Source: Karstenula rhodostoma CBS 690.94 (lineage: Eukaryota; Ascomycota; Dothideomycetes; Pleosporales; Didymosphaeriaceae). From it: a stretch of 64,000 nt of DNA. This document shows, piece by piece, positions 33,483 through 44,478 of the stretch. The stretch is taken from positions 168,357-232,356 of the forward strand of contig MU001514.1 in NCBI GenBank assembly GCA_010093485.1, written 5' to 3'. The notes beneath the pieces were generated by a model, which did no database searches, had not been told where the DNA came from, and saw nothing but the letters and a program-made list of their open reading frames with translations. Both the position numbers and the translations under genes were made by a program. The number at the start of each line of letters is the position of its first letter. Position 1 is the stretch's first letter.

Positions 33483-34523
33483 GATGCGGCGCAGGCAAGC
33501 TCAGGAGGTTGACCTTTGTTTGCCGATTTCGAGCACACAATGGGTCCAAAAAACTCGACAAAGCAGGCCAGGAGGCGAAGATGGAATACGAGCGGGCAGC
33601 GCGCGGTCGGATGGCTAGGGGTTTCACGTTGGACCCAAGGTTCGTCTATGCGGTGGGGAGCACCAACCAACACAACGCCATGGAGGACGGCGGTAATTCC
33701 GGTAATAGCATTCAAGTACTGTGGTGAGGGAGAGCTATGCAAAGCTAGTGCACTGGGGACGACCATTGCGGCATTGCCACACAGCGCAAAAACGTGGCCA
33801 GCATGGCGCCCGAGCACAATCGCCTTACCGTAGCACTGGCGGAGGCAGTATATAGCTCGTGCCGGTCAGCCCGGGCGTGTTCGACCAGCTGTTGCTTCTT
33901 CACTTCCGACGGCAGCTGTCAGGCCAGGCCGTGGATGCACGTCTTCGAGCCCACCTGCCGCGAGTGTTGACCATCCATGGCCCGCGCAAAGACCAGAGGC
34001 CTCGTTCGACGGAGAGTACAGTAGCGGCGCGCGGACGGTGCTGCCGACTGCCAGCTCGCAACCGCAACCGCAGCTGAAGAGCAGTACAACGCGGGCCATT
34101 GTCGCCGGCATGGCTTGATGCTTCGCCTGGCGCCCATGACGTACGCCTTGTCGGTGCTTTCGGGAAGCTTGGCGAACATGGCCCATCTCTGCTGCTCGGA
34201 GCTCGAAGGAGTGGGATCAACATGCACAAGCTGACAGCGCTTCTATAATGATCTGCACCCTGCATTGCAACATCAGGGCGATTCTTTTATTATCCCACAC
34301 CAGTCGTACTGCATCTGCCCTCCAGCTCCCACACACTGCACCCTCCAGCCACAGGCCATATCGATAGCGCGAATTCACCCTCCCTATGCCATAGCCACGG
34401 CTAGCGTTGCCGGCTAGTACGTACCCAGTACCCCAAAGGCACCGTTGTGCGCCTCGACTCGGATGCCTCAGCATTCGATATATTCCATACTTCATCCGCT
34501 CTCGTGCGCGACCAAACAAGACC
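33483..34523. promoter_or_regulatory. Shared divergent promoter region
   Basis: About 1.04 kb between two divergently transcribed genes. Overlapping short frames on both strands have no domain. No clear TATA was picked. Confidence 0.4.
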
Positions 34524-36774
34524 ATGGCTGCGTCCAACTTCTCCGAGGTGGTCGGCTCTGCAAGTAGCTCGAAAAAACTCATCAATCTATTGCGAGGGCA
34601 CGTCAGCTTTCCTAGCCTCCCTCCTGCTCCTCTCCTTTTACTAGCAGCCCTTGGGCCATTGTGTGCCGCGTGGCCCGCCGTTTGCGCGTACCGACAGCAC
34701 TGGCACGGCTGCATCGGGAACCCTTGCTGACCCGTCTGCGCTTCAGATGGCCAAACACTTCACTACTCCCCACTCGTCTTATCGAGAAGGGTACGCGCAG
34801 GGTACTCCAGGATCCGTCGATAGCGTTCCCCGCTTTGCTGTACGCACCTGACAACGGGGACCTAAAAGTACCGCGCCTGCACATGATGAAAACTCTCCAT
34901 GGTTGCTGAGATGTACGCCAGCTACGCCAGAACCTGGCCTCGTGGCTTACCGATTTTTACCAACCAGCGGCACCTATCTCCGACGAGCGTATTGCTGTTA
35001 CCGGCGGAGCCTCGCAAAACCTTGCGAACCTCCTCCAGGTGTTCACGGACCCGGTGTATACGCGTAATGTGTGGATCGTTGCTCCAGCCTACATGCTGGC
35101 TTTTAGAATCTTTGATGACAGCGGGTTAAAGCTCCGAGCAGTGCCAGAGGACGAACAAGGCATCGATATTAAGTACCTGCGAAGTGAAATCAGAAAGACT
35201 GAGGATAGAGCACAAGCACAGTCAAACAGCAGTGAGGTGAGTTGCGCTGCTTTTGCACATCCGCAAGTGCGTCAATCCTATTGCGACCTCACACCGACGT
35301 GTAGCCTACATCCACGGGAGTGATGGCGAAAGCCGGTGAGTTGGGCATACCGCCAACCGCTGGTATACGACACCCGTTCGTACGATGCTTCGCCCGTTGC
35401 CCAAGATGTTCTATGCATGTTGTTGTACCCAACTGACCCCGCTATAGCCCATTAAGCCTCAAAGGCCATGGTCCAAGTTCTATCGCCACGTCATCTACGC
35501 AGTTCCTACGTTTTCGAACCCGTCGTTCAAGACAATGACCCGGAAGCGAAGGGAACAGCTAGTTGGCCTAGCACGGGAATACGACGCTCTGATCATCACG
35601 GATGATGTGTACGGTATGTGCTTCGGTAGATGTTATAGTGTGACTCCGGCTGAGTGCAACGTCCAGACTTTTTGCAATGGCCATCGAGTCTTACGGCCAA
35701 GGATGTGTCTCTTGACAAAGCTATTCTACCTAGGATTGTCGATGTCGATCGGTACCACGATGGTGGTGCAGAACGGGAAGGTGCTGATGGATTCGGCAAC
35801 TCGGTGTCGAACGGTAGCTTCTCGAAAATCGCTGGCCCCGGTTTAAGAACGGGTTGGTGTGAGGGTACCTCGAAACTGGTATATGGTGTTTCTCAAACGT
35901 AAGTGTACCATGTCCAATCTCGCCCACAGAGCGGGCTGTGGCACGCATTCTCGATTTATGATTCCTCGTGTAGCGTTCTAGACCGTCGTACGATGGGTTC
36001 TGCATCATAAAGAAGACCGAAAAGGGATATCACGTCTGGATGACAGTTAACGTGGATACAGCGGTTCAAGCCGATCAGGCGGCGCGCCTTCTCAGATTGC
36101 CGCTACCTTCCTCGCAGAGATGCTCGCATCGGGGGATCTCCAGCGCCATGTTTATGAGGTTCTTCAACCTTCCTACGGCAGGCGGTATCGAAAGATGGTT
36201 ACAGTGATCGAAAAGGAACTCATCCCCCTCGGAGCTCGTCTGCCACAAACAGATCGGGATATCGTCGGAGGCTATTTCATCTGGCTAACGCTGCCGTCTG
36301 GGATCGAGAGCACTGCCGTTGTGCAACGCGCGAAGGAAGAGGAGAACGTTGTTGTTGCGCAGGTGCGAAATGTCCCGAGTGCTATCTGGCCACACTAACA
36401 GTTCTGTGCAGGGCGAAATTTTCGAGGTGCCGGGTGATACAGAGCACGCAGGTACCCATTTCGAAAATGATATCAGGTAGGCAGCCGCCATGTCTTGGAG
36501 CCACTGCAGCATTGCGGCGCAATCTATATTGCACATGCCGACGACCGTTGTACTTTGGGCATAGGCCATTCGCGCAATCACGGTTCTCGACTGTGCTGAC
36601 CCACGTAGGATGTGCTTTGCTTGGGAAGACGAAGACGCACTGGCCGAGGGAATTGAGCGCCTTGCACGGGTGATCCGCACGCTACAAAGTGAGCAACAGG
36701 ATCGGGGTGCACAGTCGGCACAGTCGGCCACGCAACATGGCACCACCGTAGCCAGCGCAAAGGACTTTTGGTAA
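34524..36774 (+). CDS. PLP-dependent class I/II aminotransferase, eight exons
   Basis: Exons 34524-34597, 34747-34867, 34922-35236, 35448-35613, 35667-35898, 36062-36362, 36412-36476, 36609-36774 sum to 479 aa in frame. Fold type I aminotransferase: 'GGASQNLANLLQVFTDPVY' (PLP-phosphate loop), 'YAVPTFSNPS' (conserved Asn-Pro turn), 'DALIITDDVYDFLQW' (Asp/Tyr contacting PLP) and 'SNGSFSKIAGPGLRTGW' with the Schiff-base Lys at about residue 279. The tail has 'AWEDEDALAEGIERLARVIR'. The reaction is transfer of an amino group to a 2-oxo acid; the substrate is unknown, with resemblance to the fungal valine-pyruvate/ACC-synthase-like group. Introns are unusually many and three exceed 145 nt. Intron 1 needs a GC donor (GG|GCACGT) to stay in frame, so the first junction is least sure. 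Confidence 0.82.
34598..34746 (+). other. Predicted GC-AG intron 1 of the aminotransferase gene
   Basis: Exon 1 ends TTG CGA GG and exon 2 begins A TGG CCA. Joining gives 'LINLLRGWPNTSLLP', the expected family start. The donor is GCACGT and the acceptor CTTCAG. The nearest GT donor (GTCAGC at 34602) is in the wrong phase. Length is 149 nt. Confidence 0.5.
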
Positions 36775-38481
36775 AGCAACGGAGTGGCTAAGGCGAGTCC
36801 AAATCTCCGATGCATAATTGCAAGTTTGGCTAGTTTCTCCCGTTTCGCGCGGAAGGTGAGCTGTGTAGAATGCCTATCAAGGCTTTCTATTGGCCGGCGA
36901 TTCAACATTAATAGACGCGGTTAAGTATCCGGGATCTAGGCGTGCGCTGCTGCCATCAAACGATGGTCGACTCGGTAGCACAGCCTGAAATGAAAGTGTC
37001 TTCTATCAAGCGCTTTCCCTGCGCCTGCGCGGAGATGCTCGTGATGCGCCGGCACGTACACGATCCACGGCGGTGTGGGTCTGCCAATGTCGGTCAGGGC
37101 TTGGGCGCGTGGAGAAGCTGTGGTGCTACAGTCGCACAGTGGGAACTCGAAAAGTCCCGGACGGTGAAGTAGGCAAGGCGAATGCAGAATAAGAGCCAAG
37201 GGCGGCCCCTTTGTTCGTGGCAGCTTCCCCAGGGCGTTAGGCTCGAGGCTGCACTCCCTGTCTACGGGCTTCGACGTCCGTCGCGAACCAAGCATTGTAA
37301 CATGAAGGATGCGGCGAAGCTTCTATCCCACGGGCTTGCGCTTTGTCTGAGGCCTGACCGGGCGGGCGACATCTGACCGTGTGAGTTGTCCGGCGGCGCA
37401 GTGCGTGCTGCGCTGGTGACTCTTCAGGGCGAGAGCATTGCTGCTTCGGCGGCGGTTGTCCATGTGCTGGCGGCCTGTCGCCTGGCCGTGGCCTCTCGCC
37501 GGGCGGCCAACGCGTGATGCTGAAGCGCTGGCAGCAGGAATATCTCCCGCGAAGCCAGTGAGAGGGTGGATGAGAGCCAACGATTCCGTGGCTGAGACGC
37601 CTTGCTGTTTCAGAGTCCTGGGCTCGGCGGTGGCACCGGCGGCACCCTTGGCGAGCGATCTGCCGCCATGCCAGGCACACAACGACAACCCTCGCCGGAC
37701 CCTTCAGGCTCCGCTCCACTGACTGGCCCACGGCCTCTGCCTGTTTCACGCCCGCAAAATAACTCGAATCGCTTTCTACTGACCCCCCTGCAAGCCGACA
37801 TCTCTGTGTGCAAGTGCCGAGCCTCGTGCATTCCTTGCTGGCCGCTTCGGGAGACGCGCCCTCCCGCCGGCAGCTATGGCTCCGTGTCCTCACCATGGCA
37901 CGCAGAACTCTCATGGCTTGCTGGCTGCCGTGAATGGATCGACGGGCGTCACTGGGCATGGTGGCGCGCAGAAAGAGCTGGGGCACATTGTGAAGACTCC
38001 GGATATAAAATGTCAATGCCATGCTGGTAGTGAAGGGGCCAGATGGGAGCGAGAAACGCATGCCGGCCATCACGAACTTGAAACAAGGAGGTTTGGAAAC
38101 ACGCCTGCCCATTGGCGCGAACCTACCCTCGCCTCTGTGAGTCCAGCCTAATCTCTTTTTGCCTCCGGTGACTCTATATGAACAATGTCCGCCGCTCACC
38201 TGCATTCTCGCCTTCACGCGGCTTGCAGTTGCTCGCATTGTATTGTGCTATTCTCTTCTATTCATTCGCATTGTGTCGGTCATTCACTCCTTGCCACCTT
38301 CACTCTACTATGCACGGTGCTTTTATATAGAGCTTTCTTCTTCCACCGTTGCTCCAACAACTTGCATTCTTTACCCACCAACCCCACCAACGCGTCTCTG
38401 GAAGACTGACTTCGAATCTCAAAGCTTCAACAATCCTTCAAACCAACATTTACAACTTCAAAACGCAAACTAGCCATCATC
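36775..38481. other. Gene-free region, GH55 promoter at its right end
   Basis: About 1.7 kb. A minus-strand frame of 333 aa (37237-38238) is Arg/Ser/Pro-rich without domains and is rejected. TATATA at 38324-38329 lies 153 bp upstream of the GH55 ATG. It is followed by a CT-rich start region and the leader AACTAGCCATCATC. Confidence 0.5.
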
Positions 38482-40860
38482 ATGGTAGCATTCAGCGCCA
38501 CGGCGCTTTTCCTCACGCTGCGCGTGCTTCTTTCGGCAACTCCCTCGTCTGCTGCGCCGGTCGCACAGGCAAATACTCCCTCAACGGGCACAGGCAGTGG
38601 CTACTGGCTTCCTGCACTCGCTTCCAAGGGACAAGGAAAGGCTGCATTCAATGAGAACCCCGACAGCTACCTGATTTACCGAAATGTCAAGGACTTCGGA
38701 GCTCTGGGCGACGGCTCGACTGACGATACCGCGGCTATCAACAAGGCCATCGCTTCCCTGACCAAGACCTCTTCTGACAGCGAAGTGCGTTGCGGTGAGG
38801 GCTGTGACTCCACCACCATCACTCCCGCCGTCGTCTACTTCCCGCCCGGAACCTACATGATCAGCAAGCCCATCATCCAGTACTACTACACTCAGTTCAT
38901 CGGTGATGCCAAGCAGCTGCCCACGCTCAAGGCTACCGCTGCTTTTGAGGGTATGGGTCTCATCGATGCTGACCCTTACATTGAGGGCGGCAACGGCGCC
39001 AATTGGTTCACCAACCAGAACAACTTCTACCGTTCCATCCGCAATTTTGTCATCGACATCTCGGACGCCAAAGCCGCCGCTGGTGTGCACTGGCAGGTTT
39101 CGCAAGCCACTAGCATCCAGAACGTCATCTTCAATATGGCTGATGCCAGCACCGAGAAGGGCAAGGCCCAGAAGGGCATCTTCCAAGACAACGGCTCCGG
39201 TGGTTTCATGACTGACCTCGTCTTCAATGGCGGTGACATTGGCGCCTTCCTCGGTAGCCAGCAGTTCACTACCCGCAACATGACCTTCAACAAGTGTAAC
39301 ACTGGTATCTACATGAACTGGAACTGGCTCTGGACCATGAAGTCGAACACCTTCAACGGCTGCAAGGTCGGTCTCGATATGGCCAACGCTCCTGACAACC
39401 AGACTGTCGGATCCGTGCTCCTCTTGGACAGCAAGTACATCTCCACCCCTATTGGTGTCAATACTTCTTTCTCCGAGACCAGCATTCCCGTCGGTGGTGG
39501 CACGCTCATCATCGACAACGTTGACTTCTCTGGCACCGAGACGGCTGTCCAAGACTTCCAGGGCAAGAAGCTCCTCGCTGGTGGTTCGATTATCAAGGCC
39601 TGGGCTCAAGGCAACGCCCTTGCCTCTGGCGGCACCCAGGGCCGCGTCCAAGGCGATATTCAGAACGGACCTACCAAGCCCCAGAGCCTTCTTGGCAAAG
39701 ACGGTGGACTCTTCGAGCGCAGCAAGCCTCTCTACGCCGACGTTGATGCCGGCCAGTTCGTCAGCCTGAAGACTGCCGGTGCCAAGGGTGACGGTAAGAC
39801 CGACGACACCAAGGCTGTGCAAGCTGCCATCGACGGCCTCACGGATGGCCAGGTCCTCTGGATCGACCATGGTGCCTATGTCCTGTCCGACACCATCGTC
39901 ATTCCTGCCGAGAAGAACGTCAAGATCGTCGGTGAGACTTACCCTCTCCTGATGGCTTCCGGTGCCAACTTCGAGGACATGGAGAACCCCAAGCCGCTGT
40001 TCCAGGTCGGCAAGCAGACGGGCGACAAGGGCGCCTTCGAGATGTCTGACTCCATCATCACCACCAAGGGTGCCGCTCCTGGTGCTATCCTCATGGAGTG
40101 GAACATCAACGCGGAGAACGGTCAAGCTGGTCTTTGGGACGTTCACTTCCGTGTTGGTGGTTTCCAGGGTACCGAGCTCCAGTCCGACACTTGCAGCAAG
40201 CAGAACGGCACCGCCCACGACGCCGACCCCAAGTGCATCGGTTCCTTCATGCAGCTCCACATCACCAAGAGCTCCAACGGCTACTTCGAGAACGTCTGGC
40301 TGTGGACTGCCGACCACGAGCTCGACCTCAAGGACCACAACCAGATCGACATCTACAATGGCCGCGGCATGCTCGTCGAGTCGCAGGGCCCTGTCTGGCT
40401 CTACGGTACCGCCTCCGAGCACTCGGTTCTCTCGCAGTACCACTTCCAGGGCGCGAAGAACATCTACCTCGGCGCCATCCAGACCGAGACGCCCTACTAC
40501 CAGCCCAACCCCAACGCGCTGCAGCCCTTCAAGAAGAACGACAAGTACTTCGACCCGGACATGAGCACCAAGTCGGACAAGACGGCCTGGGCGGTCCGCA
40601 TAATCGAGAGCGATAACATCTGGGTGTACGGCGCGGGCACGTACTCGTTCTTCCAGGACTACAGCCAGGACTGCGTCACGACCAATGACTGCCAGGAGCA
40701 CATGAACGAGATCGACGCCAAGTCGACCAACATCAACATATTTGGCCTGTCGTCCAAGGCGTCCGTCAACATGATCACGCAGGACGGCAAGGGCCTCGCG
40801 CTCGACAGCGACAACCGGTCCAACTTCTGCGCCACGCTCGGCATCTTTGCCCAGGCGTAG
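38482..40860 (+). CDS. GH55 exo-beta-1,3-glucanase, secreted
   Basis: Hydrolyses beta-1,3-glucan from cell walls or storage glucans, usually from the non-reducing end (family knowledge). Single exon, 792 aa, the usual fungal GH55 size. Signal peptide is about residues 1-24 (MVAFSATALFLTLRVLLSAT). Two tandem pectate-lyase-like beta-helix domains each start with the same block: 'VKDFGALGDGSTDDTAAI' near 70 and 'TAGAKGDGKTDDTKAVQAAI' near 430. Between them come 'FPPGTYMISKPIIQYYYTQ' and 'YMNWNWLWTMKSNTFNGC'. The segment 'GPVWLYGTASEHSVLSQY' near 635 carries the conserved Glu region of the active site. Codon use is strongly biased to C-ending codons, which suggests high expression and explains the long antisense open frame. 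Confidence 0.95.
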   Translation: MVAFSATALFLTLRVLLSATPSSAAPVAQANTPSTGTGSGYWLPALASKGQGKAAFNENPDSYLIYRNVKDFGALGDGSTDDTAAINKAIASLTKTSSDSEVRCGEGCDSTTITPAVVYFPPGTYMISKPIIQYYYTQFIGDAKQLPTLKATAAFEGMGLIDADPYIEGGNGANWFTNQNNFYRSIRNFVIDISDAKAAAGVHWQVSQATSIQNVIFNMADASTEKGKAQKGIFQDNGSGGFMTDLVFNGGDIGAFLGSQQFTTRNMTFNKCNTGIYMNWNWLWTMKSNTFNGCKVGLDMANAPDNQTVGSVLLLDSKYISTPIGVNTSFSETSIPVGGGTLIIDNVDFSGTETAVQDFQGKKLLAGGSIIKAWAQGNALASGGTQGRVQGDIQNGPTKPQSLLGKDGGLFERSKPLYADVDAGQFVSLKTAGAKGDGKTDDTKAVQAAIDGLTDGQVLWIDHGAYVLSDTIVIPAEKNVKIVGETYPLLMASGANFEDMENPKPLFQVGKQTGDKGAFEMSDSIITTKGAAPGAILMEWNINAENGQAGLWDVHFRVGGFQGTELQSDTCSKQNGTAHDADPKCIGSFMQLHITKSSNGYFENVWLWTADHELDLKDHNQIDIYNGRGMLVESQGPVWLYGTASEHSVLSQYHFQGAKNIYLGAIQTETPYYQPNPNALQPFKKNDKYFDPDMSTKSDKTAWAVRIIESDNIWVYGAGTYSFFQDYSQDCVTTNDCQEHMNEIDAKSTNINIFGLSSKASVNMITQDGKGLALDSDNRSNFCATLGIFAQA

Positions 40861-41380
40861 GTGTGCACGTACCTGCTCCTCAGGCTTACGAGTTTCTTTT
40901 CCTCTTTTGTCCGCGATATACCTCCTTGATTTAGACTTTTCTTCTTTCCCTGCGCGCAGGGCCCTCTTAATTAGCATAGCATAAGCATGTATCTACCTTT
41001 CTTACTCTCGCTCAAGAACCTTGAACGTCGAGCGAAGCAAAGCAGCAGCAAAACATATGTTATACCCGAGTTGCTGGAAGTTATGGGTGGTAGTGATGGT
41101 GGTGCCGACGGCAGTGAAGTGAAGAGGACTGTATAGGCGGTGGATGAAGGACGCGCATACAGTACGTAGAACAACTGAGATGAAATGAAAGATCAACCCA
41201 AATGTGCAATGTCTCCCTCGTCTACTCTGTGATTCCCACCCACCGCGCTTCGGCCTGCCCCACCCAGCACCACGCCAAAGCCGCTCGCTTAATCCTGCCC
41301 CGCAAAAAACGTAGCTCTCGAAAACTTGACCTGCAGCTCTTCGAGCGCTCACCCACGACGTCTCGACACACACATTCACC
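40861..41380. other. Intergenic, GH55 3' end and pus7 promoter
   Basis: About 520 bp. No supported gene. The minus-strand frame across 41002-41772 is a shadow of the pus7 coding strand. Confidence 0.5.
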
Positions 41381-43798
41381 ATGTCTGAGCCCTCAGATAT
41401 CAATGCGCGCCCCGCAAAACGTGCGCGCCTCGACGAGCCCTCCGGCGACGCGCTCCCCAAGGCCCCAATCGTCTCCGACACGCCCGCCAACACCAACGAC
41501 CACGACCTCGAGCGCGAAGTCAGAGCCGGCATCACCGAGTACGTGTGCCCGGATAACCTGGGGTTCACGGGCGTACTAAAGCAGCGGTATACGGACTTTT
41601 TGGTCAACGAGATCGGGCTTGATGGGGAGGTTTTGCATTTGAGGAAGGCGGGCGTGGAAGGGAAGAGCGAGAAGAAAGAGGGGGCGGTGGTGGTTGCGAA
41701 GGAAAATGCGAATGGCAATCCCAAGAGGAAAATCGAGGCGTTGGAGGAAAGCGGACCTGTCGCGAAACTCAAGCTCGAAGAGAGTGTTGTGCAGGAGACG
41801 ACTACGGGGAGCGGGACTGGTGCAGTTCAAGAGAATGGAGCTGCTCCGATTACCGAAGCTGAGAACGGCACCGCGAACAATGCGCCAAATGGTCAGGAGG
41901 CAGTAGAGCCGCTGAAGGAAGAGGAGGCATTCGAGGTTCCCGAAACAGACCTCGCAGACCTCCATGCGATATTTGGAGAAGAGACCACCAAGGAAATTGT
42001 TGCACTCGTCCGCGCGATACGCAGGAAAGAGGATCGAAAAGCAAAGGACTTCAGAGCTGTCATCGCGCCTCCGATAACAGACAAGGATATTCGTACGCGC
42101 GCTCACCAGTCGTTACGCCGGATATTCCCCAACCTACTCGAAAGCTCCATGGAGGCCGACCAGTCCGTACGCATAAAGGCAGTTCCGCCCAAAGAACGCA
42201 AAGGGAAGAACAAGAAAGAGAGGGGAGACCGGGGTAATAATCGCGAGAATGGCCCGGATCGCCGAAAAGGTCAACTCGCGTGGGAAGAGCTGGGCGGTGA
42301 ATACTTGCATTTCACGCTCTACAAGGAAAACAAGGACACCATGGAAGTGATCGGTTTCTTAGGCAGCAAGCTGGGCGGGGGTAAAAACCCGTTCAGCTTC
42401 GCAGGAACAAAGGACAGGCGGGCATGCACCGTCCAGCGTGTGTGCGTAAAGCGTCAGACTGCCGAGCGCGTGAACCATTTGAACAAGATGCTCTTCAGCG
42501 CGGCTATTGGCGACTACTCGTATGAGAAGCATGATCTTGGCCTAGGCGATCTCAAAGGCAATGAGTTCGTCATTACCCTGCGCGACTGCCACTTCCAGAG
42601 TGAAGAGGGGCTGGACCTGGAACAACGCGTCAAGCTCGCCAACGACATTGTGTCGAAGGCGATCACAGACTTCTCGAAAGAAGGCTTCATCAACTACTAC
42701 GGCCTACAGCGGTTTGGTTCTTTCGCAGCGAGCACCGACACCGTGGGGCTGAAAATGCTCCAAAACAACCTGAAAGGTGCGGTGGAAGACCTACTAGCCT
42801 ACAGCGAGACCGCGCTTGCGGCGGCCGAAGGCAGGTCGGAAGACCCTTCGATCTTGATCTCGCAGGATGACAGGAACCGCGCAAAAGCTTTGCACATCTG
42901 GAAAACCACCGGCAAAGGCAATGCTGCACTCGACATCCTACCCAACAAGTTCAAGGCGGAGCGCAGCATCGTCCAGCATCTGAGCTCCAGGAACAGCAAA
43001 AGTGGAAGATACGACCGGACGAGCGATTGGCAGGGCGCTCTCCAGATCATCCCACGCCAGCTGCGGCTGATGTACGTGCATGCCTATCAAAGTCTCGTGT
43101 GGAACACAGTAGCCGGCAAGCGCTGGAGCACGTACGGCTCCAAAGTCGTGGAAGGCGACCTCGTCCTCGTCCACGAGCACAAAGATAAAGAAGCCACTGC
43201 CGAAGTCGCGACCAAAGACTCCATCGACCAGGACGGCGAGGTGGTCATAAATCCCGCAGGCGACGATAGCGCTCTTGCAGCGGACGACCAGTTCGAGCGC
43301 GCCCGTGCTCTGACCGCCGAGGAAGCAGCAAGCGGACAGTACACCATCTTCGACATTGTGCTGCCGCAGCCGGGTTTCGACGTCGAGTACCCGAAGAACG
43401 ACATCGGCAAGTTCTACGAGGAGTTCATGGGTAGCGAGAGGGGCGGAGGTCTCAGCCCGCATAACATGCGGCGGCCCTGGAGGGAAGTCAGTCTCAGCGG
43501 CGGTTACAGGAAGTTTCTCGCCCGGCCGCTGCAGGCGCTTGAGTACTCGGTGCACAGCTATGTGAGGCCAGAGGAGCAGTTCGTTGAGACGGACTTGCAG
43601 AAACTGAGGAAGGAAGAGGGAAAGGAGGATGCGCAGAAGGGGGAAGACGTCGAGATGGCAGACGGGGCGGCAAATAAAATCGCGGTCGTGATCAAGCTGC
43701 AGTTGGGGTCTAGTCAGTATGCGACCATGGCGCTTCGCGAGCTGATGAAGGCGGGTGGGGTGAAGGCGTTCAAGCCTGAGTTCATGGGTGGGCGGTAA
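41381..43798 (+). CDS. pus7: Multisubstrate tRNA/snRNA/mRNA pseudouridine synthase Pus7 (TruD family)
   Basis: Converts uridine to pseudouridine, at U13 of tRNAs, U35 of U2 snRNA and other sites (known for Pus7). Single exon, 805 aa. The N-terminus has a basic patch 'RPAKRARL' usable as a nuclear signal, then 'FTGVLKQRYTDFLVNEIG', the TruD start. A low-complexity insert (about 90-180) and a Lys-rich insert (about 275-305) are lineage extras. The catalytic motif is 'FSFAGTKDRRA' with the nucleophilic Asp at about residue 345. Downstream are 'GNEFVITLRD', 'FINYYGLQRFGS' and 'LMYVHAYQSLVWNTVAGKRW', all TruD signatures. The tail 'VVIKLQLGSSQYATMALREL' closes the catalytic domain. Start ATG follows CATTCACC. 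Confidence 0.96.
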   Translation: MSEPSDINARPAKRARLDEPSGDALPKAPIVSDTPANTNDHDLEREVRAGITEYVCPDNLGFTGVLKQRYTDFLVNEIGLDGEVLHLRKAGVEGKSEKKEGAVVVAKENANGNPKRKIEALEESGPVAKLKLEESVVQETTTGSGTGAVQENGAAPITEAENGTANNAPNGQEAVEPLKEEEAFEVPETDLADLHAIFGEETTKEIVALVRAIRRKEDRKAKDFRAVIAPPITDKDIRTRAHQSLRRIFPNLLESSMEADQSVRIKAVPPKERKGKNKKERGDRGNNRENGPDRRKGQLAWEELGGEYLHFTLYKENKDTMEVIGFLGSKLGGGKNPFSFAGTKDRRACTVQRVCVKRQTAERVNHLNKMLFSAAIGDYSYEKHDLGLGDLKGNEFVITLRDCHFQSEEGLDLEQRVKLANDIVSKAITDFSKEGFINYYGLQRFGSFAASTDTVGLKMLQNNLKGAVEDLLAYSETALAAAEGRSEDPSILISQDDRNRAKALHIWKTTGKGNAALDILPNKFKAERSIVQHLSSRNSKSGRYDRTSDWQGALQIIPRQLRLMYVHAYQSLVWNTVAGKRWSTYGSKVVEGDLVLVHEHKDKEATAEVATKDSIDQDGEVVINPAGDDSALAADDQFERARALTAEEAASGQYTIFDIVLPQPGFDVEYPKNDIGKFYEEFMGSERGGGLSPHNMRRPWREVSLSGGYRKFLARPLQALEYSVHSYVRPEEQFVETDLQKLRKEEGKEDAQKGEDVEMADGAANKIAVVIKLQLGSSQYATMALRELMKAGGVKAFKPEFMGGR

Positions 43799-44029
43799 TG
43801 GGTAGGTAGATAATCATGAGGCCTCAGATCTCAAGTGGAGCATTCCACTTTTACTAGCCTAATCCGCGGAACTCCGCCGCTCCGCGAGCCTGCTACATAA
43901 GCAAGTAAAGCTACCTGACATGTTCTGTCTAGATATAATATCTGATAGTGAGGACAGTAAGGAAAGTGAGGAAAGCATTAACAGATATGTATACATCTTC
44001 GAGTATTATCTTAGGGACTGTCCGATCAA

Positions 44030-44229
44030 TAGTTCATGTATATTGTAGAGATTCACTATGAGGTAGGGTGACTCAATGAAGTAGGGGGGACAAAAAGGCG
44101 CGTTGTGCTTTGCCAATGCACGAACAAAGGGGGACCAAAAAAGCAGCTAAGGCGCGCCCAGCGTCTGTGCGCAGGCTAACCAAAAAGGGCGTAGCGCCAA
44201 GCTAGCTGAAACGGGCTAGTTCATGTATA
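44030..44229. mobile_element. Short insertion between perfect 13-bp direct repeats
   Basis: TAGTTCATGTATA occurs at 44030-44042 and 44217-44229 and encloses 174 bp. The insert contains three related motifs (GACAAAAAGGCGCG, GACCAAAAAAGC, AACCAAAAAGGGCG) and GC-rich GGCGCGCC, unlike its AT-rich surroundings. No coding frame. It resembles a small non-autonomous element with its target duplication. I cannot assign a class. Confidence 0.5.
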
Positions 44230-44478
44230 GAGCAAAGCACTACATCTGTCACCAGAACAGAACGTTCGAATGAAGCAGTCAAAGATTTCTAAGCTTGATT
44301 TTAAATCCAAACCGGACCCGCTTGGCTGCCATCACAGTATAAACCGACTCCATCTCTCTCACAATATGACAATGTATATGCAGATATCTTGAGTTCATAC
44401 TGTCACCTTCGCATCCATAACCATCAACAATCCTTCTTTACAACCTTACAAGACTTTCCACAAGTCAAGAAAACCACA

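Noticed and set aside
37237..38238. A 333-codon minus-strand frame before GH55
   Set aside because: Arg/Ser/Pro-rich composition, no domain, several overlapping frames on the other strand, and it runs across the GH55 promoter.
38581..40977. A 798-codon open frame antisense to the GH55 gene
   Set aside because: It mirrors the strong C-ending codon bias of GH55, is rich in Val/Leu/Glu/Asp without domains, and the sense strand is a complete enzyme with a signal peptide.
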